A stretch of 11,292 bases of DNA, from positions 1-11,292 of the forward strand of contig JBEDEM010000081.1 in the NCBI GenBank assembly GCA_041175665.1. The letters are read 5' to 3'. Every line of letters begins with the position of its first letter. The stretch's first letter is position 1. The notes beneath the pieces were generated by a model. That model saw only the letters and a list, made by a program, of their open reading frames with translations. It did not search any database and was not told the origin of the DNA. Positions 5,417 through 11,292 of this stretch are shown here, in pieces. Both the position numbers and the translations under genes were made by a program. The stretch comes from UBA3064 sp016868095. Its GTDB lineage: Bacteria; Pseudomonadota; Gammaproteobacteria; Burkholderiales; Burkholderiaceae_E.

Positions 5417-7207
5417 ATGGGATCGTCGAAAAGAGCATTTGCGCTGAGGTCGCGCGCCTGGTTTGACAACCCTGACAACCCGGGGATGACCGCCTTATAT
5501 TTAGAACGTTACTTGAATTTTGGGCTCACGCTCGATGAATTGCGCAATAGCGGAAAACCCATTATTGGCATTGCACAGACCGGATCGGATTTGTCGCCTT
5601 GCAATCGCCACCATGTCGAGCTTGCCTCGCGGGTCCGCGACGGTATCCGCGATGCAGGTGGGATTCCGATGGAATTTCCTGTGCATCCGATTCAGGAGAC
5701 CGGCAAACGCCCCACCGCAGCGCTTGATCGTAATTTGACTTATCTGGGGCTGGTGGAGGTCTTATACGGCTACCCGCTTGATGGCGTGGTGCTCACGACC
5801 GGTTGCGATAAGACCACCCCAGCCATGCTCATGGGTGCTGCCACGGTCGATTTGCCTTCGATCGTGCTCTCGGGCGGACCCATGCTCAATGGTTATTACG
5901 GTGGAGGTCTTGCCGGATCGGGCACGGTTGTCTGGTTTGCCCGGCAAGAGTTAGCGGCCGGACGCATTAACTATGACGAGTTTCTCGATATGGTGGCTTC
6001 GTCTGCCCCTTCACCGGGCCATTGCAACACCATGGGCACTGCGCTGTCGATGAATGCGATGGCCGAGGCGCTTGGCATGTCCCTGCCTGGTTGTGCCGCG
6101 ATTCCTGCGCCTTATCGTGAGCGTGCCCAGATGGCGTATGCAACCGGTCGACGGATTGTTGACATGGTGCATGAGGATTTGCGTCCCTCGCAGATCATGA
6201 CGCGTGCGGCTTTTGAAAATGCGATTGTTGCCGCCTCTGCGCTCGGCGCATCCACGAATTGCCCGCCCCATGTTAATGCGATCGCAAGGCATATGGGCGT
6301 GGACTTACCGATTGAGGATTGGGACAGCATCGGATACGAAATCCCCTTATTGGTCAATCTCATGCCTGCAGGCGAATACCTCGGGGAGGAATTTCATCGT
6401 GCGGGCGGTGTCCAAGCGGTCCTTGCCCAATTGCTTGCTGCCGGTAAGCTTCACGGCGATGTGCGCACGGTGAGCGGGAAAACCATGGCGCAAGATCTCG
6501 CGCCGGCGAAGATTAAAGATGAGCGGGTGATCAAGACCTATGCCTCTCCAATGCTCCATCAGTCGGGCTTTGCGGTGTTAAGCGGCAATTTGTTTGACGC
6601 TGCCGTCATGAAGACCTCGGTGATTTCGGCTGCGTTTCGAGAACGCTATTTGCAAAACCCAAACGATCCCGACGCTTTTGAGGGGCGTGCGATTGTTTTT
6701 GAAGGGCCCGAGGATTACCACGAACGCATTAACGATCCCTCGCTTGCCATGGATGCCGACTGCATCTTGTTTATTCGAGGCACAGGGCCAGTGGGTTATC
6801 CGGGCGCTGCTGAGGTGGTGAATATGTTGCCGCCCGATGAACTTGTGAAACAAGGCATTACCTTGCTGCCATGTGTTGGTGATGGCCGCCAGTCGGGCAC
6901 CTCTGGTTCGCCTTCGATTCTCAACGCCTCGCCTGAGGCCGCAGTGGGTGGTGGGCTGGCTTTGCTAAAGACCGGTGATCGGGTGCGCATTGACCTTGCC
7001 AAGCGACGCGCCGATATGCTGATCAGCGATGACGAACTCGCAGCGCGTCGTGCGGCCTGGAAGCCGCCCGAGCTTGAGCACCAAACACCCTGGCAGGAGT
7101 TGCAACGCGCCAAAGTCGGACAGCTCTCCTCGGGAGCCTGCCTTGATTTTGCAGTGAAGTATCAACGCATCTCGATTACCAAAGGCATTCCCCGTGACAA
7201 CCACTAA
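5417..7207 (+). CDS. IlvD/Edd-family sugar-acid dehydratase (pentonate dehydratase type)
   Basis: 596 residues. The family dehydrates 2,3-dihydroxy acids to 2-keto-3-deoxy acids with an Fe-S cluster and Mg2+. Cluster cysteines are visible at Cys62 (LSPCNRHH), Cys130 (TTGCDKTTP) and Cys203 (SPGHCNTMG). Lys132 is the probable carbamylated Mg ligand, and the base serine is expected at Ser493 in GRQSGTSGSPS. The spacing 62/130/203 equals what I recall of the [2Fe-2S] L-arabinonate dehydratase of Rhizobium leguminosarum (59/127/200) shifted by three. RSRAWFDNPDNPGMTALYLERYLN and the end KGIPRDNH are typical of the arabonate/xylonate/galactonate branch rather than IlvD proper. The exact sugar acid cannot be read from the sequence. 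A strong AGGAGG site sets the start. The cupin downstream is probably cotranscribed. No sugar transporter or keto-acid aldolase is in view. Confidence 0.9.
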   Translation: MGSSKRAFALRSRAWFDNPDNPGMTALYLERYLNFGLTLDELRNSGKPIIGIAQTGSDLSPCNRHHVELASRVRDGIRDAGGIPMEFPVHPIQETGKRPTAALDRNLTYLGLVEVLYGYPLDGVVLTTGCDKTTPAMLMGAATVDLPSIVLSGGPMLNGYYGGGLAGSGTVVWFARQELAAGRINYDEFLDMVASSAPSPGHCNTMGTALSMNAMAEALGMSLPGCAAIPAPYRERAQMAYATGRRIVDMVHEDLRPSQIMTRAAFENAIVAASALGASTNCPPHVNAIARHMGVDLPIEDWDSIGYEIPLLVNLMPAGEYLGEEFHRAGGVQAVLAQLLAAGKLHGDVRTVSGKTMAQDLAPAKIKDERVIKTYASPMLHQSGFAVLSGNLFDAAVMKTSVISAAFRERYLQNPNDPDAFEGRAIVFEGPEDYHERINDPSLAMDADCILFIRGTGPVGYPGAAEVVNMLPPDELVKQGITLLPCVGDGRQSGTSGSPSILNASPEAAVGGGLALLKTGDRVRIDLAKRRADMLISDDELAARRAAWKPPELEHQTPWQELQRAKVGQLSSGACLDFAVKYQRISITKGIPRDNH

Positions 7208-7214
7208 GGTGCAG

Positions 7215-7319
7215 GGTCAGCACGAGGCGGCCCATGATCAAAAAGAGGCTGGTCACGGTCAAAAGGAAGCTGCCGATGGTTCAAAAGAGGCTGCCCACGA
7301 TCAAGGAGAGGCTCCAAAT
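7215..7319 (+). repeat. Five 21-bp tandem repeats before the cupin gene
   Basis: Five diverged 21-bp units start at 7215, 7236, 7257, 7278 and 7299 and end at the cupin start codon. In one frame they read GQHEAAH, DQKEAGH, GQKEAAD, GSKEAAH and DQGEAPN. In the cupin frame the last four give heptads of the type IKKRLVT / VKRKLPM / VQKRLPT / IKERLQM. Units two to five carry a purine core (AAAAGAGG, AAAAGGAAG, AAAAGAGG, AAGGAGAGG). The last core is the probable ribosome binding site of the cupin, so this is a duplicated Shine-Dalgarno-like region. Confidence 0.85.
7303..7308 (+). promoter_or_regulatory. Shine-Dalgarno deciding the cupin start
   Basis: AAGGAG lies nine bases upstream of the ATG at 7318. 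It is the best match among the repeat cores and favours that ATG over the in-frame ATG at 7234, which would place the repeats inside the protein. The 7234 ATG has only a weaker GAGG six bases upstream. Confidence 0.6.
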
Positions 7320-7704
7320 GACTGAGAAGCGGATGCAATTCAGCGTGGTGCACGCAGGCGATCGGGCCTTTGAGTCCGACGGGCTGCGGCCCTTTTTCCT
7401 CTATAAGGACCTGGGTATCCGGGAGGCAACTGCTGGCGCAGCGATTGCGCATGTGATCAAGGCCAAACCTGGCACCCATGCTCAGCCCACCTGGCACCAT
7501 CATGAGGTGGGCTTTCAAATGGTTTACATCCTCAAGGGATGGGTACGATTTGAATATGAGGGGGTGGGTGAGGTGCGCCTTGAAGCGGGAAGCTGCGTGC
7601 ATCAGCCGCCAGGCATCAGACATCGTGAGCTCGAACACAGCGAGGACTTGGAGCTCATCGAAATTGTGTTGCCGGCTGAATTCAAGACGGTCACCGAAAC
7701 CTGA
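7318..7704 (+). CDS. Small cupin-domain protein
   Basis: 128 residues from the preferred ATG at 7318. It is a single-domain cupin. Motif 1 reads PTWHHHEVGFQMVYILKG with His60, His62 and Gln67 (Gln in the usual Glu position) and Gly74. Motif 2 reads GSCVHQPPGIRH with Gly91, Pro97, Gly99 and His102. These could bind a metal ion. Small cupins include isomerases, dioxygenases and sugar-binding proteins, so the reaction is unknown. It starts 110 bp after the dehydratase stop on the same strand and is likely cotranscribed; a role in the same sugar-acid pathway is an inference from position. An alternative ATG at 7234 would add 28 residues of basic amphipathic heptads encoded by the repeats. The gene ends two bases from the end of the Lrp-type gene on the other strand. 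Confidence 0.85.
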   Translation: MTEKRMQFSVVHAGDRAFESDGLRPFFLYKDLGIREATAGAAIAHVIKAKPGTHAQPTWHHHEVGFQMVYILKGWVRFEYEGVGEVRLEAGSCVHQPPGIRHRELEHSEDLELIEIVLPAEFKTVTET

Positions 7705-7706
7705 TC

Positions 7707-8165
7707 TCATATCGAAAGCGGTAACGCGGTTTTGTATTTCACCTGTTTGAGTGCAAAGCTCGAGCGGATTTTTTCGATTTCGGCAATTGGCGTGAGTTGC
7801 TCAAGGATGAAACGTTCGAGTGCGTCGATGTCTTTGACAGCGACCCGCAGCAAGTAATCGCTATCGCCCGTCATTAAATAGCACTCCATCACCTCGGGGT
7901 GTTCGGCGATGGTTTGCTCAAAACGCTCGAGCGAGGCGCGCACCTGCGACTTGAGACTGATAAAGATAAACACATTCAAGCCAAGCCCAAGGGCTTTGGG
8001 GTCGAGCAAGGCGACATAACGTCTGATCACGCCTTTGTTCTCGAGCGCCTTGACACGGGCAAGACAGGGCGAAGGACTTAAGTGCACTTTCTCGGCAAGC
8101 GCCACATTACTTAAGGATCCGTCGTGTTGAAGCGCATCAAGAATTCGGAGGTCGGTACGGTCCAT
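7707..8165 (-). CDS. Lrp/AsnC-family transcriptional regulator
   Basis: 152 residues from the ATG at 8165, chosen because MDRTDLRILDALQHDG is the standard Lrp N-terminus; a TTG at 8195 would add ten residues of atypical sequence. The helix-turn-helix lies at residues 20-41, with the recognition segment LSPSPCLARVKALE. RYVALLDPKALGLGLNVFI links to the RAM effector domain, where GDSDYLLRVAVKD (residues 100-112) forms the usual amino-acid pocket and dimer interface. Such regulators form dimers to hexadecamers and sense amino acids or related small molecules. It is divergent from aceE across 172 bp, so regulation of aceE or of itself is plausible. The target and ligand are not shown by the sequence. 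It ends two bases from the cupin gene with no room for a separate terminator. Confidence 0.93.
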   Translation of the reverse strand: MDRTDLRILDALQHDGSLSNVALAEKVHLSPSPCLARVKALENKGVIRRYVALLDPKALGLGLNVFIFISLKSQVRASLERFEQTIAEHPEVMECYLMTGDSDYLLRVAVKDIDALERFILEQLTPIAEIEKIRSSFALKQVKYKTALPLSI

Positions 8166-8337
8166 AGCAGGCGAAGTGGTACAACATGCTTCCAAAATAT
8201 TGAATCACCACATCATATGCTGAATAAGTGCTGTGCTGAGGTTTTTTCGGCATTTATCGCTTGAGGAAAATCGGCAAACTTTAAAGATCAACCTGTCGTG
8301 CTCGATAGGGCGTTATTTTGCTTTGATAGGGTTTGGT
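8166..8337. promoter_or_regulatory. Divergent control region between the Lrp-type gene and aceE
   Basis: 172 bp without a gene. A weak candidate promoter for aceE is TTGAAT at 8200-8205 and AATAAG at 8223-8228 with a 17-base spacer (four of six matches in each box). It overlaps an AT-rich, roughly palindromic CAAAATATTG at 8194-8203, the kind of sequence Lrp-family proteins can bind; this could be an autoregulatory or aceE operator. AGGG at 8328-8331, six bases before the ATG at 8338, is the probable aceE ribosome binding site. All of this is by eye and tentative. Confidence 0.3.
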
Positions 8338-11106
8338 ATGGATATGCAGCAGCGGCAATTTCTCGCATCCAGCGCAAGGGCGTCAGATCAGACGGCGCAA
8401 GATGCCGATCCCGTGGAAACCCGGGAGTGGCTTGAGGCCCTGCAATCGCTAATCGAGCACCAGGGGCCTGCTCGAGCGCGCTTTGTACTCGATAGGCTTT
8501 CTGGGGCTGCCCTGGCAGGGCCTTTGCATTGGCGCGCGCCACGGATTAGCCCCTATGCCAACACCATCGCCCAGGATGAACAGCCGGTTTATCCGGGCGA
8601 CCTGTCGATGGAAGAGCGACTCGCTTCGACCATGCGGTGGAATGCGCTTGCCATGGTGGCCAAAGCGAATGCGGCCGACGCTGAACTCGGAGGCCATATC
8701 GCGAGCTATGCCTCGGCGGCTGATCTTTTTGAGGTCGGGTTTAACCACTTTTTCCGTGGCCCCGAAGGCGACGCACCCGCGGACCTGCTCTATGTCCAAC
8801 CCCACTCTGCGCCAGGCATTTACGCCCGTGCTTTTTTTGAAGGGCGTCTGAGTGCCCAGGACTTGGCCCATTTCCGGCGCGAGTTATCGGCGCTGCGGCA
8901 AGGCGCGCGCGGGCTGAGTTCATACCCTCATCCCTGGCTGATGCCGGACTTTTGGCAGTTTCCAACAGGCTCGATGGGCATCGGTCCGATTAGTGCGATT
9001 TATCAGGCCCGCTTCTTGCGTTATTTGCAGCATCGCGGACTTTTATCAGCCGAGCATGGTCAACGCAAGATCTGGGGCGTATTTGGTGATGGCGAAATGG
9101 ATGAGCCCGAATCGATGTCTGCCTTAACACTTGCAGCCCGCGAGCGTTTGGATAATTTGATCTTTGTGATCAATTGCAACCTGCAACGACTCGACGGTCC
9201 GGTTCGTGGCAATGGTCGAATCATCGATGAACTCGAATCCTTGTTTACCGGCGCCGGCTGGAAGGTCATCAAGGTGATTTGGGGGAGTGATTGGGATGCG
9301 CTTTTTGCCAAGGACAAGGGCGGCGAGTTATTGAAGGCTTTCGCGCAGACGGTTGATGGCCAGTTTCAAACCTATGCGGCCAAAGATGGTGCGTTTAACC
9401 GCCGCGCGTTTTTCGGCCAGCATCCGGCGCTTGCCGATTTGGTTGCAGACTTAAGCGATGCTCAGGTAGACCGCTTGCGCAGGGGCGGGCACGACATGGT
9501 CAAAATCCACGCCGCGTACTGGCATGCCATGCGTCATCAGGGGCAACCGGTCGTCATCCTTGCGCACACCAAAAAGGGCTTTGGCATGGGCCAAGCGGGT
9601 CAGGGCAAGATGACCACCCACTCGCAAAAGAAAATGGACGAAGAGGCCTTGATCGGCTTTAGGGATCGCTTCCGACTGCCTTTAAGCGATGACGAAGCCA
9701 GAGCACTTCGTCTTATCGAGCCTGATCCCGACAGCCCGGAGGTGCGTTATTTGCGCGAACGTCGCAAGGCGCTCGGCGGCGCATTGCCCGCAAGACGTCT
9801 TGAGTCCAAGCCTTTGGATGTGCCCGCGATGAGCCAGTGGGCTGGTTTCGCAATCAACGAGGTAGGGCGCGAGATGTCAAACACGCTTGCCTTTGTGCGC
9901 ATGCTTGGAAACTTGCTCAAAGACCCAAAGATTGGCCCAAGAATTGTACCGATCGTTGCTGATGAGGCAAGAACTTTCGGCATGGCTTCGCTCTTCCGTC
10001 AGGTCGGGATCTACTCCTCGGTCGGTCAGCGTTATGAACCTGAGGACATCGGCTCGGTGCTGCACTACCGCGAAGCGCTTGATGGACAAATTCTCGAAGA
10101 AGGCATTAGCGAAGCGGGTGCCATGGCGTCTTGGACGGCTGCCGCCACGAGCTATGCGGTACATGGGCTTGCCATGCTGCCCTTTTATATTTACTACTCG
10201 GTTTTTGGTTTTCAGCGGGTAGGCGATCAGATCTGGGCGGCTGCGGATCAACGCGCGCGTGGCTTTTTGATTGGGGCGACCTCAGGTCGAACAACGCTTG
10301 CAGGTGAAGGCTTGCAGCACCAGGATGGTTCGTCCGCTTTGGTGGCTGCAACGATTCCGAATTGTCATGCCTTTGACCCGGCCTTTGCCCAGGAGCTCGC
10401 CGTGATCGTGCAAGAGGGTATGCACGAGATGTTGTCTTTAGAACGAGATGTATTTTATTACATTACGCTCACCAATGAGTCCTTGCCCCAGCTTGCTATT
10501 GACGATCCCGATGCGGTCTTGCGTGGCATGCATTGCATCAAGCGGCTAGGCGAGCACGCGCTTGATGGACAGGCCGATGTTCGGCTTCTTGCCTCGGGAC
10601 CCATGGTTCATCAGGCCTTGCTTGCTGCCCAATGGTTGGCTCAGCAGGGCTTTACGATCGATGTTTTTAGCGTGACCTCATGGAGCCGACTTGCACGCGA
10701 AGGTATGCAAGCAGAGCGGCTTGAGCGCATCGGGGCTGAGCGGCTTGAGCGGCTTGAGCGCATTGGGGCTGAGCCTGCGCTCGCCAACACATGGCTTGCC
10801 AAGCAATTGGGTCTAAGCGATACACCGATTATTGCGGTTTCGGATTATGTGCGTGCAGTCCCTGAACAAATCCGAGCCTACTTACCGCAGCCGCAAGCGA
10901 TGACCTGCCTGGGCACCGATGGCTTTGGGCGCAGTGACACCCGAAGCGAGTTGCGCGACTTTTTTGAGGTCAGTGCGCGTTGGATCGCACAGGCGGCGCT
11001 TGTGCGTTTGCAGCGTCGCGATTTGATCAATGCCTTATTTGCCGAGCTCGACGCGAGTCTTGGCGGGCCACAGGCAGATCGTCGCCAAGCACCCTGGGAG
11101 CACTAA
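8338..11106 (+). CDS. aceE: Pyruvate dehydrogenase E1 component, homodimeric type
   Basis: 922 residues from the ATG at 8338, preceded by AGGG; a GTG at 8233 would add 35 residues unlike any AceE N-terminus. AceE decarboxylates pyruvate with thiamine diphosphate and passes the acetyl group to the lipoyl groups of E2. The N-terminus ETREWLEALQSLIEHQGPARARFVLDRL is typical. The thiamine diphosphate motif runs from GDGEMDEPES (Gly250) to INCNLQRLDGPVRGN (Asn279-Asn281). His428 in GKMTTHSQKK and Glu592 in EGISEAGAM match E. coli His407 and Glu571, both shifted by 21. The protein is longer than E. coli AceE (887), partly through a repeat at 793-812. No E2 (aceF) or E3 gene lies in the 186 bp downstream. 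Instead a gene on the opposite strand converges, so the partner genes are elsewhere. Confidence 0.95.
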   Translation: MDMQQRQFLASSARASDQTAQDADPVETREWLEALQSLIEHQGPARARFVLDRLSGAALAGPLHWRAPRISPYANTIAQDEQPVYPGDLSMEERLASTMRWNALAMVAKANAADAELGGHIASYASAADLFEVGFNHFFRGPEGDAPADLLYVQPHSAPGIYARAFFEGRLSAQDLAHFRRELSALRQGARGLSSYPHPWLMPDFWQFPTGSMGIGPISAIYQARFLRYLQHRGLLSAEHGQRKIWGVFGDGEMDEPESMSALTLAARERLDNLIFVINCNLQRLDGPVRGNGRIIDELESLFTGAGWKVIKVIWGSDWDALFAKDKGGELLKAFAQTVDGQFQTYAAKDGAFNRRAFFGQHPALADLVADLSDAQVDRLRRGGHDMVKIHAAYWHAMRHQGQPVVILAHTKKGFGMGQAGQGKMTTHSQKKMDEEALIGFRDRFRLPLSDDEARALRLIEPDPDSPEVRYLRERRKALGGALPARRLESKPLDVPAMSQWAGFAINEVGREMSNTLAFVRMLGNLLKDPKIGPRIVPIVADEARTFGMASLFRQVGIYSSVGQRYEPEDIGSVLHYREALDGQILEEGISEAGAMASWTAAATSYAVHGLAMLPFYIYYSVFGFQRVGDQIWAAADQRARGFLIGATSGRTTLAGEGLQHQDGSSALVAATIPNCHAFDPAFAQELAVIVQEGMHEMLSLERDVFYYITLTNESLPQLAIDDPDAVLRGMHCIKRLGEHALDGQADVRLLASGPMVHQALLAAQWLAQQGFTIDVFSVTSWSRLAREGMQAERLERIGAERLERLERIGAEPALANTWLAKQLGLSDTPIIAVSDYVRAVPEQIRAYLPQPQAMTCLGTDGFGRSDTRSELRDFFEVSARWIAQAALVRLQRRDLINALFAELDASLGGPQADRRQAPWEH
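10714..10773 (+). repeat. In-frame short repeat inside aceE
   Basis: The nine-base unit gagcggctt and the unit ending in ggggct recur: a 24-bp block at 10714-10737 is repeated at 10747-10770 with one extra nine-base unit (10738-10746) between them. The protein reads ERLERIGAERLERLERIGAE at residues 793-812, replacing the shorter RWNMLHP-type segment that follows ARDGQDCE in E. coli AceE. The two blocks differ at one base, so the duplication is recent. Confidence 0.88.
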
Positions 11107-11145
11107 GCTAGTTTGAACCGAAGCTTCGTAGGAGCTCGGGTTTAA

Positions 11146-11175
11146 GTCAGCTTGCGATGTTGGGTCCAAGCTGAC
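11146..11175. terminator. Inverted repeat between converging genes, possible terminator
   Basis: GTCAGCTT at 11146-11153 and AAGCTGAC at 11168-11175 form a perfect 8-bp stem with a 14-base loop, lying 39 bp after the aceE stop and 9 bp after the stop of the converging gene. There is no T-run on either side, so intrinsic termination is doubtful; it might be a transcript-stabilising hairpin. Its position between converging genes supports a role at the ends of both. Confidence 0.35.
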
Positions 11176-11184
11176 GTGCGATCG

Positions 11185-11292
11185 TCAATACAAATTCGCA
11201 AGCGATGCCGGGTCGAAGGCGGCTAGTGATTCCCATTGACCCGCCTTAACCTTGCTTGCCCAGGCAGGATCGGTGATGAGCGCCCGTCCCAC
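11185..11292 (-). CDS. C-terminal end of a probable old-yellow-enzyme-type flavin oxidoreductase (partial)
   Basis: The minus strand is open from the right edge for 35 codons to a TGA at 11187-11185. It reads VGRALITDPAWASKVKAG, then QWESLAAFDPASLANLY. The pattern G-R-A/P-x-I-x-D/N-P-x-W/L-x-x-K/R, followed by a short tail with a Phe-Asp-Pro element, is like the C-terminus of NADH:flavin oxidoreductases of the old yellow enzyme family, where the GR dipeptide lies in the FMN phosphate site. Only this tail is visible, so substrate and subfamily cannot be judged. The gene converges on aceE. Confidence 0.6.
   Translation of the reverse strand: MGRALITDPAWASKVKAGQWESLAAFDPASLANLY

Noticed and set aside
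7215..7319. CRISPR-like array before the cupin
   Set aside because: The 21-bp units abut without spacers and have diverged; it is a plain tandem repeat, with no cas genes in the window.
7204..7710. 168-residue reading frame on the minus strand opposite the cupin
   Set aside because: It is antisense to a clear cupin and the 21-bp repeats, its sequence shows no domain, and its His/Pro/Leu-rich composition is that of a shadow frame.
8233..8337. N-terminal extension of AceE from a GTG at 8233
   Set aside because: The 35 extra residues do not resemble any AceE N-terminus, the region must hold the promoter, and the ATG at 8338 has a suitable AGGG upstream and gives a normal start.

Overview
The window looks like chromosomal DNA of a betaproteobacterium, most likely of the order Burkholderiales. 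Evidence is the gene order secA–argJ–DUF815 ATPase–mutT facing yacG–zapD–coaE–pilD, which from established knowledge is typical of that group, and a homodimeric (AceE-type) pyruvate dehydrogenase E1. Base composition looks moderately GC-rich by eye. No tRNA, rRNA, insertion sequence, phage gene or CRISPR array was seen.

Layout. Bases 1-69 are the last codons of secA. On the + strand argJ, a DUF815 AAA+ ATPase and mutT follow as a tightly packed run with overlapping ends. They meet, tail to tail with a 46-bp overlap, the leftward run pilD→coaE→zapD→yacG, which starts near 5.3 kb. A divergent gap of about 90 bp separates pilD from a rightward pair: an IlvD/Edd-family sugar-acid dehydratase and a small cupin. 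The cupin ends 2 bp from the end of a leftward Lrp/AsnC regulator. That regulator is transcribed away from aceE, which fills most of the last 3 kb. The right edge holds the last 35 codons of a leftward gene resembling the C-terminus of an old-yellow-enzyme-type flavin oxidoreductase.

Function. The left 5.3 kb is housekeeping: protein export (SecA), arginine biosynthesis (ArgJ), nucleotide-pool cleaning (MutT), gyrase protection (YacG), FtsZ bundling (ZapD), coenzyme A synthesis (CoaE) and prepilin processing (PilD). The dehydratase–cupin pair looks like a small catabolic or sugar-acid module. The Lrp-type regulator sits where it could control aceE, itself, or both.

Oddities. PilD keeps its two catalytic aspartates but lacks the four-cysteine domain, and a run of 18-bp repeats lies in that region. 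A row of 21-bp repeats with Shine-Dalgarno-like cores lies just before the cupin. AceE carries a short in-frame repeat expansion near its C-terminal domain. MutT has a C-terminal tail of about 70 residues that may be the stump of a lost ThiE-like domain. An 11-codon reading frame with a near-ideal ribosome binding site is coupled by a TGATG overlap to coaE. I found no convincing new multi-gene system; the points of interest are local.
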